Positions 28,789 to 36,361 of a DNA stretch of 64,000 bases are shown here, piece by piece. Both the position numbers and the translations under genes were made by a program. The stretch's first letter is position 1. The number at the start of each line of letters is the position of its first letter. Origin of the DNA: Melastoma dodecandrum (taxonomy: Eukaryota; Streptophyta; Magnoliopsida; Myrtales; Melastomataceae); contig JARUPY010000313.1 of assembly GCA_029817715.1 (NCBI GenBank), positions 62,001 through 126,000 of the forward strand. The letters run 5' to 3'. The notes under the pieces were generated by a model that saw only the letters and a program-made list of their open reading frames with translations, did not search any database and was not told where the DNA came from.

Positions 28789-29400
28789 CTAGCCGAGGAT
28801 CGTGACGCGGATCGGCGTCGGGTCGAAGCCGTTGCAGGGATTGTTGACCTGCGGACAGTTCGAGATGACGCAGATCACGTCCATCTCGGCCCGCAGCTCG
28901 ACGCTGTCGCCGGGCTTGGAGACGCCGTCGACGACGGTGATGGCGCCGGACGGCTCGATCGGCACATTCATGAAGAAGTTGATGTTCGGCACGATGTCGC
29001 GCTTGTCGAGCCCGTGTCGCGCCATGATCAAGGCGAAGTTCTCGCGGCAGGCGTGCTGGTAACGCGTGTCGTGTCCGAAACGCACGGTGTTCGATTCGCA
29101 CGCGCAGGCGCCGGCGCAGGTGTCGTGCCGGCCGCAGGAGTCTGCCACCACGGTGAGCATGACGTTGCCGCGGTTCGATATGATCTTGGTGCCTGTCGAG
29201 ATATAGGCCGAGCCCTGCTCCCGCAGCGTATCCTGAGCCGAATAGCGCTCGCCCATGTCGGCCGCCGCATAGAACAGCGTGTCGACGGCTTGGCAGCCGC
29301 GCGTGTCCTCGATGCGCAGCGTCTGGCCGGCCTTGACGAGGCTGGACCACGGGCGCGTCGCCGCGACGACCTCGTCGAGGATGATGGTGTCGGTGGTCAT
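28789..29400 (-). CDS. DUF1989 protein, urea carboxylase-associated type 2 (probable carboxyguanidine deiminase subunit)
   Basis: A 203-residue DUF1989 protein. Proteins of this pair, once called urea carboxylase-associated proteins, act as a heterodimeric carboxyguanidine deiminase that yields allophanate. Conserved elements are RIEDTRGCQAVDTLFYAA, the metal-binding cluster SCGRHDTCAGACACESNT, rich in Cys/His, YQHACRENFALIM, and the C-terminal ISNCPQVNNPCNGFDPTPI. GGAGGA lies upstream of ATG 29400. It sits one base before the carboxylase gene and ten after its paralogue, so the set is one transcription unit. Confidence 0.88.
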   Translation of the reverse strand: MTTDTIILDEVVAATRPWSSLVKAGQTLRIEDTRGCQAVDTLFYAAADMGERYSAQDTLREQGSAYISTGTKIISNRGNVMLTVVADSCGRHDTCAGACACESNTVRFGHDTRYQHACRENFALIMARHGLDKRDIVPNINFFMNVPIEPSGAITVVDGVSKPGDSVELRAEMDVICVISNCPQVNNPCNGFDPTPIRVTILG

Positions 29401-29410
29401 GCCATCCTCC

Positions 29411-30217
29411 TCAAAGCGCCAGCGCGGCGTTGTTCTCGAAGCCGCGCCGGGCTTCGTCGGTCGCGGTGCGGCAGAGATCGTCGGCGTCGACGGCGCCGCC
29501 GCGGAAGCGGATCGCCTCGATCGGCGCGGGCGCGTAGCGCGGCGCCGGGTCGAGCGGATGCGGGCAGTTCGACATCGCGACCAGCACATCCATCTCGGCG
29601 CGCAGCTCGACGAAGTCGCCGGCCGTCCGCCGCGCCTCGTGCCACACGAAGCGCCCGTCCGCGTCGACGCGCACGGGGGCGAAGAAGCTGAGGCAGCCCG
29701 GCACGTCGCGCTCGCCGAGCCCGAGCTTCATCGCCGCGAGCAGGAAGTTGTCGCGCGTGTTGCGCAGCGCCGCATCGCCGTAGCGCATCTCGTTCGACCG
29801 CGCCGTCGAGCCGCCGACGAGCGCGTCGTGGCAGCCGCAGGAATCCTCGACGAAGGAGAGCATCGGCCGCCCCATGTCGGAGAAGACGACGCGGCCCTTG
29901 GCCAGCGCCGAGGTCCATTGCACCTTGACCGTGTCCGCGAAATTGATGCGCTCGGACGGGTCGGCGGCACGCCAGGCGACAAGCGACACGCAGGACGGCC
30001 CGTCGCCGGTCTGCAGCCGCAGGATCTCGCCCGTGGCGAGCTTCGTCGTCCAGTACCAGCCGCCGGGCACGGTCTCGCGATGGATGAGGGCGGCCTCGTC
30101 GATCGGCGGCGCCGGCCGCTCGCTGGGCCCGGGCAGCGCCTTCGGCGCCTGGCCGCTCGACTTCAGCGCCTCGTAGCTGGCGCGGCGGGCGGCGATCACT
30201 TCATCCTTGGTCGGCAT
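29411..30217 (-). CDS. DUF1989 protein, urea carboxylase-associated type 1 (probable carboxyguanidine deiminase subunit)
   Basis: A 268-residue DUF1989 protein, larger than its neighbour because of an N-terminal helical extension (about 60 residues, with SYEALKSSGQAPKALPGPS). Core motifs parallel the partner: LRLQTGDGPSCVSLVAWRA, DSCGCHDALVGGSTARSNEM, RNTRDNFLLAAMKLGL, and SNCPHPLDPAPRYAPAPI. It keeps the SCGCHD pair but lacks the additional cysteines of the type 2 protein, consistent with one catalytic and one partner subunit. In known pathways the two form carboxyguanidine deiminase. It lies 132 bp after the ABC ATPase gene. Confidence 0.87.
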   Translation of the reverse strand: MPTKDEVIAARRASYEALKSSGQAPKALPGPSERPAPPIDEAALIHRETVPGGWYWTTKLATGEILRLQTGDGPSCVSLVAWRAADPSERINFADTVKVQWTSALAKGRVVFSDMGRPMLSFVEDSCGCHDALVGGSTARSNEMRYGDAALRNTRDNFLLAAMKLGLGERDVPGCLSFFAPVRVDADGRFVWHEARRTAGDFVELRAEMDVLVAMSNCPHPLDPAPRYAPAPIEAIRFRGGAVDADDLCRTATDEARRGFENNAALAL

Positions 30218-30349
30218 TCGAACCTCAAGCCTGCCGGGTCGTCCCGGGTCGAAAGCTGGTCGTCGCGGGTCGTCCCGGACGCCTGAGCGCGGATTAGAGC
30301 GATGGGCCCTCTCCAGCGGAGATGGTTCGATCTCGCTCCTTTCGCGGCC

Positions 30350-31261
30350 TCATTCCACTTCGTCTCCGACGCTGGTCAGCCGTGCGACGGGGCTCGGCGC
30401 GACGTCCTCCGCACTGCCGTCCTCGGAAACCGGGTGGATCAGCGCATCGAGGCGCGCGCGCGTCGCCTGGAACTCCGGCCCGAGCATCTGCGCCGCATTG
30501 CGCGGGCGCGGCACCGGCACTTCGATCAGCTCGGCGACGCGGCCGGGGTTGGCGCCGAGCACGAGGATGCGGTCGGCCAGGAGCACGGCCTCGTCGAGAT
30601 CGTGCGTGATGAAGACGATGGTGATGTCGATCTTGCGCCAGATCTCGAGCAGGTAGGCCTGCATCCGCGCGCGCGATTGCGCATCGAGCGCCGAGAACGG
30701 CTCGTCCATCAAGAGGATGCGCGGCCGCACGGCCAGCGCGCGGGCGATCGCCACGCGCTGCTTCATGCCGCCGGAGAGCTGATGCGGATAGGCGTCGGCG
30801 AATTTTTCCAGCCCGATGATCCCGAGCCATTCGCGCGCCTCGACCTCCGCCGAGGCCCGGCTGTCGCCGCGCTCGCGCAGGCCGAACATCACGTTCCTGA
30901 GCACGGTCAGCCAGGGGAACAAGGTGTAGCCCTGGAACACCATGCCGAGGTCCGGGCAGGGGCCTTTCACGGGCACGCCGTCGACGAGCACGGCGCCCGA
31001 CGAGGCGTCCTCGAGCCCGGCGAGGATGCGCACGAACGTCGACTTGCCGCAGCCGGACGGCCCGACGACGCACAGGAACTCGCGGCGGTGCGTCACCACC
31101 TCGATGTCGCGCAGCGCCTCGGTCGTGCCGCCGTTCGGCAGCGCGAAAACCTTGCCGAGATGCTCGACGCGCATCGCGACGTCGCGCGCCTTCAGGCGAT
31201 CGAAGCGCGCGCGGACCGCGGGCGCCTGGTCGAGATAGGAGGCTTCGGCCGCGAGGCTCAT
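30350..31261 (-). CDS. ABC transporter ATP-binding protein, NitT/TauT type
   Basis: Powers uptake through the adjacent permease. The 303-residue protein has Walker A GPSGCGKST, Q-loop MVFQGYTLFPWLTV, the signature HQLSGGMKQRVAIARAL, Walker B ILLMDEPFSALD and the switch histidine in FITHDLDEAV. These match SsuB/TauB-like ATPases. ATG 31261 overlaps the permease TGA (ATGA). The C-terminal 45 residues after RPRNAAQMLG are longer than in SsuB. Operon position ahead of DUF1989 genes and the carboxylase suggests guanidine or urea as the transported compound. Confidence 0.92.
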   Translation of the reverse strand: MSLAAEASYLDQAPAVRARFDRLKARDVAMRVEHLGKVFALPNGGTTEALRDIEVVTHRREFLCVVGPSGCGKSTFVRILAGLEDASSGAVLVDGVPVKGPCPDLGMVFQGYTLFPWLTVLRNVMFGLRERGDSRASAEVEAREWLGIIGLEKFADAYPHQLSGGMKQRVAIARALAVRPRILLMDEPFSALDAQSRARMQAYLLEIWRKIDITIVFITHDLDEAVLLADRILVLGANPGRVAELIEVPVPRPRNAAQMLGPEFQATRARLDALIHPVSEDGSAEDVAPSPVARLTSVGDEVE

Positions 31262-32301
31262 GCATCCTCCTTCGACCAGGGGAAGAGTTTTCGTCCGAGC
31301 AGCGCCAGCGCGATGTCGGTGGCGATGCCGACGAAGCCGATCACCAGGATGCCGGCATAGACGTTGTCGAAATGCTGGTAGCGCGCCTGCTGCGTGATGA
31401 AGAAGGTGATGCCCGACGACGTGCCGATGAGCTCGGCGACGATGAGGTAGGTCCAGGCCCAGCCGAGCAGGATGCGCTGGTCGCGGTAGATCTGCGGCAG
31501 CACCGCGGGCACGATCACGCGGCGGATCAGCCCGAGGTTGCGCGCACCGAGCGTGAGCGCCGCCTCGATCAGGAGGCCGTCCGCGCGGCGCACCGTGTTG
31601 GCGATCACCAGCACCTGCTGGAAGAACGTGCCGATGACGATGATCGCGATCTTCGGCCCGTCGTAGATGCCGAGGATCGCCACCATCAGCGCGCCGAAGG
31701 CCGGCGCCGGCATGTAGCGCACGAATTCGATGAACGGCTCGAAGAGCCGCGCGATCGTCGGCGAGGCGCCGCACAGGATGCCGAGCGGAACGCCGAGCAG
31801 CGACGAGATCACGAAGCCCCAGAAGATGACCTGGATCGAGTGCCACAGGCTCGCCGGCATGCGGATCGCCTCGCCCTCGGTCGGCGGATGGACGAGGCCG
31901 TTCCACAGCGCCAGCGCCACCTCGTGCGGCGCCGGCAGGTAGACGGGGTTGGCCGGCGTGCCGCGCGGCGGCGCCGTGCCGGCCTGCTTGGCGTTGGCGA
32001 CCTCGGTGTTGAAGGTGGCGCGATCGAGCCGCATGCCCTTGTCGAGGTAGTCGACGGCCCCGGGGTCGGAGATCGCGACGAGCGGATGCCAGAGGAACGG
32101 CACGTAGGAGACGACGGCCCAGAGCAGCAGCGGCAGCAGGAACGAGGCGAAGGCGAGGACGATGCGCTTCTGCCGCCCCAGCGGCTTCGGCGCGCCGATC
32201 CAGACGCGGCCCGGCGCGCGCGCCGCCGCTACCGGCCTTTCGGCCGTGGCGGCGGTCGCGGGCTCGGCGATCGGCTCGGCTATCGTCCCGCTCCCCACCA
32301 T
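31258..32301 (-). CDS. ABC transporter permease, NitT/TauT type
   Basis: Inner-membrane channel of the ABC importer, 347 residues. It has a cytosolic N-terminal stretch rich in Ala, a first span (about 48-66: RIVLAFASFLLPLLLWAVV), a long periplasmic loop of about 100 residues, then five more spans in the BPD_transp_1 domain with the EAA-like loop EAALTLGARNLGLIRRVIVPAVLPQI near residue 250, here read in two parts. The long loop between the first two spans is a feature of the family found with urea carboxylase. It starts immediately after the binding-protein stop codon and overlaps the ATPase start. Confidence 0.9.
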   Translation of the reverse strand: MVGSGTIAEPIAEPATAATAERPVAAARAPGRVWIGAPKPLGRQKRIVLAFASFLLPLLLWAVVSYVPFLWHPLVAISDPGAVDYLDKGMRLDRATFNTEVANAKQAGTAPPRGTPANPVYLPAPHEVALALWNGLVHPPTEGEAIRMPASLWHSIQVIFWGFVISSLLGVPLGILCGASPTIARLFEPFIEFVRYMPAPAFGALMVAILGIYDGPKIAIIVIGTFFQQVLVIANTVRRADGLLIEAALTLGARNLGLIRRVIVPAVLPQIYRDQRILLGWAWTYLIVAELIGTSSGITFFITQQARYQHFDNVYAGILVIGFVGIATDIALALLGRKLFPWSKEDA

Positions 32302-33303
32302 CTACTTGGCGAGCGCGTCGGTGATGGCCGGGTTGATGTAGCTCTTCACGTCCTGCGGATCCTTGTAGACCTTGAATTTGACGTTGAAGGCATCGGCGTT
32401 GCGGCTCGAGCCGTAGAGCGAGCCGAAGCCCGGCTTGTCGACGTAGACCTTCTTCGCCTCGGCCAGCGTCAGGAGCTTCGTGCCCTTCAAAAACTTGCCG
32501 TAGGCCTCGGGCGTAACGCCGGTGCGCGCTGCCATGATCTTCAGCGCGTCAGGCTGGGTCTTGGGGTCCTCGATATAGGCGACGACCTTGTCCCAGACGC
32601 CGACGAGCTTCGTCCACGCCTCCTTGTTGGCGGCGTAGCTCTCCGGCTTCACCGTGATGACGTCGTAGATCAGCCCAGGCTGCTGCGCCGACGTGTAGAG
32701 CGGATGGGCGCCCGGATCGCCCTTCATCGCCTCGCCGGCGACCGGCTGCCAGGCGCCGATCGCGGCGACCGAGCCGGACGACAGGACCTGCGGCGTCTCG
32801 TTGGTCTTGGCGTTGGCGAGCGTGACGTCGCTCTCCGGGATGTGCATCTTGGCGAGGCCGTTCTCGAGCAGGAGGTGCTCGACGAGCCCGACCTCGATGC
32901 CAACCTTTTGACCTTTGAGGTCGGCCAGGCTTTTGGTCCCGGGCTTGCCGACGATGACGTCGTTACCGTTGGAATAGTCAGTCAGCATGATCATGACGCT
33001 CTTCGCGCCATTGCCGCCCATAACGAGGGCATCGCCATTGGTCACCATGTCGGCGTCGAGCTTGCCGGCGGAGTAGGCGTCCATCGAGGCGGAATAGTCG
33101 AACCACTCGAACTTGGCGTCGACGCCGGCGTCCTTGATCCAGCCCTTATCGATGGCCACCTGCCACGCCACCCAGCCCGGCCAGTCGCTATAGCCGATAT
33201 GCAGCGTGGCGGCCCTCGCCGACGTTGACGAGGCGAGCGCGGCGAGCGCGAGGAGTGCGGCTTGCGACAGGCGAGCGGCGGTTCGGGACAGCGGCAAAGG
33301 CAT
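32302..33303 (-). CDS. ABC transporter substrate-binding protein, NitT/TauT type
   Basis: Periplasmic binding protein, 333 residues. The signal peptide is PLPLSRTAARLSQAALLAL followed by AALASSTSARA with a likely cut after ARA. The mature start LHIGYSDWPGWVAWQVAIDKG is typical of the SsuA/THI5-like family, with later DMVTNGDALVMGGNGAKSV and YGSSRNADAFNVKFKVYKD. First gene of the operon. Its start is 20 bases from a 30-bp inverted repeat shared with the divergent NikR-like gene. Ligand inferred from the operon to be guanidine or urea. Confidence 0.92.
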   Translation of the reverse strand: MPLPLSRTAARLSQAALLALAALASSTSARAATLHIGYSDWPGWVAWQVAIDKGWIKDAGVDAKFEWFDYSASMDAYSAGKLDADMVTNGDALVMGGNGAKSVMIMLTDYSNGNDVIVGKPGTKSLADLKGQKVGIEVGLVEHLLLENGLAKMHIPESDVTLANAKTNETPQVLSSGSVAAIGAWQPVAGEAMKGDPGAHPLYTSAQQPGLIYDVITVKPESYAANKEAWTKLVGVWDKVVAYIEDPKTQPDALKIMAARTGVTPEAYGKFLKGTKLLTLAEAKKVYVDKPGFGSLYGSSRNADAFNVKFKVYKDPQDVKSYINPAITDALAK

Positions 33304-33322
33304 CGTGACACCTCGTGAAACT

Positions 33323-33352
33323 AGTATTACGATTTCAAGTGATCGTAATACT
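33323..33352. promoter_or_regulatory. NikR-type operator between transport operon and NikR-like gene
   Basis: Perfect 10-bp arms, AGTATTACGA at 33323-33332 and TCGTAATACT at 33343-33352, with a 10-base centre. Read as NikR half-sites this is GTATTA-N16-TAATAC, the same geometry as the E. coli nik operator GTATGA-N16-TCATAC. It lies in the 73 bp between the two divergent genes and would cover both promoters. Confidence 0.8.
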
Positions 33353-33376
33353 CAGTTCCAATTGGTAGCGATTCCC

Positions 33377-33880
33377 ATGCCAAGGTCCCGCAGCGACGGC
33401 CCGCCTCACGAGCGCATGCAGGAGGGCCGTCCGCGCGGCGTGCGGGGGCGGCCGCTGGTGGCCCGCACCAGCCTCTCGCTGTCCGAGGACCTTCTCGGCG
33501 AGCTCGATGCGATGGTCGAAGGCCGGGGCTTCGCCAGCCGCTCGCAGGCGGTGTCGACGGTCCTGCATCGTTCGCTGGTGGCCTACCGGCACGACGTCGG
33601 AGACCGCGTGATGGTCGGCACCATCACGCTGTTCTACGACAACAAAGTCGCCGGCCTGCGCGAGCGGCTCGCCGATCTGCAGCAGGACAATATCGCCGAG
33701 GTGATCTCCTCGCTGCACGTGCATCTCGCCGACAACCAGACCCTCGAGGTGATCCTCGTCCAGGGGCCAGCACAGAAGCTTCAGCGCTTCGCCGACGACG
33801 TCATCACGCGGAAGGGCGTCATCTCCGGTCACCTCGAACTTGCGGCCGCGCTGATCCCGCAGGTGCACCCTTTCAAGTGA
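33377..33880 (+). CDS. NikR-like ribbon-helix-helix regulator
   Basis: A 167-residue regulator with an N-terminal ribbon-helix-helix (ARTSLSLSEDLLGELDAMVE then SRSQAVSTVLHRSL, about 29-68) and a C-terminal ACT-like NikR domain (VMVGTITLFYDNK to HLELAAALIPQVHP). In E. coli NikR nickel is bound by H76, H87, H89 and C95. Here the equivalent places are Q103, H114, H116 and T122, so two ligands are lost. The N terminus is 27 residues longer than in NikR and Arg/Pro-rich. Divergent from the ABC/carboxylase operon with a NikR-spaced operator between, it is most likely that operon's repressor, responding to something other than nickel. Confidence 0.85.
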   Translation: MPRSRSDGPPHERMQEGRPRGVRGRPLVARTSLSLSEDLLGELDAMVEGRGFASRSQAVSTVLHRSLVAYRHDVGDRVMVGTITLFYDNKVAGLRERLADLQQDNIAEVISSLHVHLADNQTLEVILVQGPAQKLQRFADDVITRKGVISGHLELAAALIPQVHPFK

Positions 33881-33994
33881 GGCTGCCTCGCCGGCCGGGA
33901 TTGGAAACGCGGCCGGAGCACGGTAGAGGCGGCGCATGCCTGATCGCCACGCCGTATGCTTGCGCACTCATGACGACGGCGGCTCGGCGCGACG

Positions 33995-34453
33995 ATGAAG
34001 ACCGTCCTCTTCCTCTGCACCGGAAACTACTACCGCAGCCGCTTCGCCGAGCAGGTCTTCGATGATCGTGCCGCGCGCCTGTCGGTTCCCTGGCGGGCGA
34101 CGTCGCGCGCGCTGGCTCTCGAGCGCGGCAGCGGGAACGTCGGCCCCATCAGCCGCTTTGCGGCCGACGCCCTCCGCAGGATGGGCCTCGAGCCATCGAC
34201 CCGGCTCCCGCAGCAGGCGACGACGGCGAACTTGGCGCGCGCCGATCTCGTCGTCGCCTTGAAGGACGCGGAGCACCGTCCTCTTCTCGCGGAGCGCTTC
34301 TCCGCGTGGTCCGCAAAGCATCTGGCGGAGGTCGTGTTCTGGGACGTCGACGACATCGACGTGCTCGACCCCGCGAGCGCCTTGAGCCGGATCGAAGCTA
34401 ATGTCGGCGCGCTCTGCGAGACGCTGCGGATAGCGCCTCACGACCGCACGTAG
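33995..34453 (+). CDS. Low-molecular-weight protein tyrosine phosphatase-like protein
   Basis: A 152-residue protein with the N-terminal strand and loop KTVLFLCTGNYYRSRFAEQ. C8 and R14 form the CX5R phosphate-binding loop of LMW phosphatases and arsenate reductases. The usual C-terminal Asp-Pro general-acid element may correspond to DDIDVLDPAS near residue 125, but the fit is loose. The central region (TTANLARADLVVALKD) follows the family. It could dephosphorylate proteins or small phosphates. It is convergent with a NUDIX gene nine bases away. It stands 114 bases after the NikR-like gene. Confidence 0.8.
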   Translation: MKTVLFLCTGNYYRSRFAEQVFDDRAARLSVPWRATSRALALERGSGNVGPISRFAADALRRMGLEPSTRLPQQATTANLARADLVVALKDAEHRPLLAERFSAWSAKHLAEVVFWDVDDIDVLDPASALSRIEANVGALCETLRIAPHDRT

Positions 34454-34462
34454 CGAGTTCGC

Positions 34463-34972
34463 CTACGCCACGAAAAGATCGCGGTAGATCTCATGAGCGG
34501 GATAGAGCGCCGCGGGCACGCCGGACGACCAGAAAAGCTGCCCGGGCCGCGCGTCGCTAGCGTCGCCAGCGAAGGCATCGGTCGGGATCGGCGTCCTAAG
34601 CTCGCACCGGTAGAGCAGCGAAATGAAGTGGCCGCGCCCGCTGTCGAGCAGCTGGCTGACGCGAATGGGCTCTGGGTCCGGCGCGACCTCCGCGTGCAGC
34701 TCGATGCGGCCCACCGCGGCAAGCCTCGCGGCGAACGACTCGCGCCAGCGGATGATGCCGCCCGGGATATGCCAACCTTCCCCGAACTCGTCGCTGCGCC
34801 AGGCCAAGAGGACGCGGCCGAGCCCGTCCCTCACGAGCAGATCGACGTTGATCATCGGCGTCGTCTTCAGCACGAACTGGAAGACCGGGTCGGGCAGTCC
34901 CTTGCGCGGATCGGCGGCCCCGCTATCGAGATCGTCGAGATAGGCGGCTAGCTCGGTCTTCGTGGGTCTCAT
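34463..34972 (-). CDS. NUDIX-fold protein with degenerate NUDIX box
   Basis: A 169-residue protein resembling GDP-mannose mannosyl hydrolase (TTPMINVDLLVRDGLGRVLL, then GWHIPGGIIRW). The NUDIX box GX5EX7REUXEEXGU is partly broken: the first G and E are present (GIIRWRE), but the REUXEE core reads AVGRIE, so the usual metal-binding glutamates are mostly missing. Mannosyl hydrolases of this group also depart from the consensus, so activity is possible. The substrate is unknown. The start ATG is at 34972; a longer TTG-started frame to 35074 would run through a hairpin and is rejected. Confidence 0.8.
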   Translation of the reverse strand: MRPTKTELAAYLDDLDSGAADPRKGLPDPVFQFVLKTTPMINVDLLVRDGLGRVLLAWRSDEFGEGWHIPGGIIRWRESFAARLAAVGRIELHAEVAPDPEPIRVSQLLDSGRGHFISLLYRCELRTPIPTDAFAGDASDARPGQLFWSSGVPAALYPAHEIYRDLFVA

Positions 34973-35066
34973 CGGCCGTCGGTTTATTGCGTGGCGCGGG
35001 GACGGCTCGGCAAGGCGTCGAGCGTCGCCCGATGCCTTGCGTCGCCGCGGCCGCCCTGTCCAGTCG

Positions 35067-35097
35067 ACAGGCACCTTGCATGCCGCAAGGTGCCTGT
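35067..35097. repeat. Perfect 13-bp stem hairpin
   Basis: ACAGGCACCTTGC and GCAAGGTGCCTGT are exact complements around ATGCC. A second short stem, GCCCGC-TTC-GCGGGC, lies nearby at about 35117-35131 within the SDR end region. No T-run follows, so this may be a transcript-stabilising stem or a factor-dependent terminator after the SDR gene. Confidence 0.55.
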
Positions 35098-35126
35098 GCT
35101 CGAGGTCCGAGGCCCGCTTCGCGGGC

Positions 35127-35945
35127 TCAGGCCCCGTCGCCGCCGGCAGCGGCGAGGCGGTAGCGCGGCGACGGACGGGCGTTGTTGAATTGTGGCCCGA
35201 GCGCGCGCCGGCCCTCCTCCCATCGCGACCACTCCGCGCCGTCCTGCAGGCCCGGGATCGTCACCAGCTCGCCCTGGTCCAGGCCGGCCAGCGCCGCGTC
35301 GACCAGGTCCTCGACGGTCATGGTGCTGGGCGATTCCTTCTGCGGGGCGTAGCCGGCCACATCCCAGAACTCGGTGCCGGTGGCGGCCGGCAGCACGGTC
35401 TGGACGTGCACGCCCTTGTCGGCCAGGTCCTTCTGCAGCGAGTGGCCGAAGGCGATGACGAAGGCCTTCGAGGCGCTATAGACGCCGTTCAGCACCTCGA
35501 CGGCGATCCCGACGACGGAGGAGATGTTGACGATCGTGCCCGACTTGCGCGCCACGAAGCCCGGCGCGACCGCATAGGTGAGGCGGGTCAGCGCGGTGAT
35601 GTTCAGGAAGATCATCGCCTCCATGGCGTCGACATTGGCGTTATGGATCGAGGCGACCGAGCCGACGCCGGCGTTGTTGACGAGCATGGTGACGCGCGTG
35701 TCCTCGCGCAGCCGCTGCTCGAGCCGGGCTAGATCGTCCTTGCGGCCGAGATCGGCCTTGAAGGGCTCGACGGTGCGGCCCGTCTCCGCCGCCAGCCGCT
35801 CCGCGAGCGCGCGCAGCCGCTCCTCGTTGCGGGCGACCAGAACGAGATCGTAGCCGCGCCTGGCAAGACGGTCGGCGTAGACCGCGCCGATCCCCGTCGA
35901 TGCGCCGGTAATGACGGCGATGCCCTTGTCCGATTGCGTGCTCAT
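35127..35945 (-). CDS. Short-chain dehydrogenase/reductase
   Basis: A classical SDR of 272 residues. The Rossmann nucleotide loop is ITGASTGIGAVYADRLARRG; an Arg follows the second strand (VARNEERL), favouring NADP(H). Further motifs are LVNNAGVG, the catalytic Ser in NISSVVG and the YxxxK pair in YSASKAF. It resembles DltE/YdfG-like reductases. AAAGGA precedes ATG 35945. It follows a small secreted protein on the same strand by 52 bp and both diverge from a GlxA-type AraC regulator, which may control them. The substrate is unknown. Confidence 0.92.
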   Translation of the reverse strand: MSTQSDKGIAVITGASTGIGAVYADRLARRGYDLVLVARNEERLRALAERLAAETGRTVEPFKADLGRKDDLARLEQRLREDTRVTMLVNNAGVGSVASIHNANVDAMEAMIFLNITALTRLTYAVAPGFVARKSGTIVNISSVVGIAVEVLNGVYSASKAFVIAFGHSLQKDLADKGVHVQTVLPAATGTEFWDVAGYAPQKESPSTMTVEDLVDAALAGLDQGELVTIPGLQDGAEWSRWEEGRRALGPQFNNARPSPRYRLAAAGGDGA

Positions 35946-35997
35946 TGTCTGTCCTTTCGTGGGTTGTGTGTTGCTGTGTGAGGCGTTGCTGCGAGCG

Positions 35998-36237
35998 TCA
36001 GTTCGCGGCGGTGGGGTGAGGCGCAAGCGGCAGGGGACGCGGAACCTGGTGCGCGACCGAGCGGCCCGGCGCGATGGCGCCGTGGACCAGCTCGGCGGGC
36101 GTCGCCATGCGAACGGCGCCGATGCGCTCGAGCAGGATCGCCTCCTGCGCCGAGGCCTGGGGCACCGCGGCGGGACCCGCGAGGCCGGCAAGCGCAGCGG
36201 CGACGAGGGCAAATGATCTTGTGTGTCGACCAGTCAT
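35998..36237 (-). CDS. Small secreted protein
   Basis: A 79-residue protein of unknown function. Residues 1-30 (MTGRHTRSFALVAAALAGLA then GPAAVPQASAQ) form a signal peptide. The mature part, about 50 residues, is EAILLERIGAVRMATPAELV then a Pro/His-rich tail. GGAGAA precedes ATG 36237. It is first in a two-gene unit with the SDR. No conserved domain is visible. Confidence 0.6.
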   Translation of the reverse strand: MTGRHTRSFALVAAALAGLAGPAAVPQASAQEAILLERIGAVRMATPAELVHGAIAPGRSVAHQVPRPLPLAPHPTAAN

Positions 36238-36307
36238 GGCCGTTCTCCATCTTCCGACGCCGGCAGCAGGTCGCCGGCGTTCGATGGAGGGACCTTACGA
36301 TTGACGC

Positions 36308-36326
36308 GTCATGTCTCAAATGTCAT
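36308..36326. promoter_or_regulatory. Direct repeats before the GlxA-type regulator
   Basis: GTCAT at 36308-36312 and 36322-36326, within overlapping ATGTC repeats at 36311-36315 and 36320-36324. GACGC/GCGTC arms (36303-36307, 36331-36335) frame the region. It lies between divergent genes, a plausible AraC-type site. Confidence 0.3.
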
Positions 36327-36361
36327 AGATGCGTCGTTTCCAGTCACGTCGGTCGAGAACC

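Noticed and set aside
33304..33376. Guanidine-I (ykkC) or other riboswitch ahead of the ABC operon
   Set aside because: Only 73 bp lie between divergent starts and they are occupied by the inverted repeat; none of the conserved riboswitch elements is visible.
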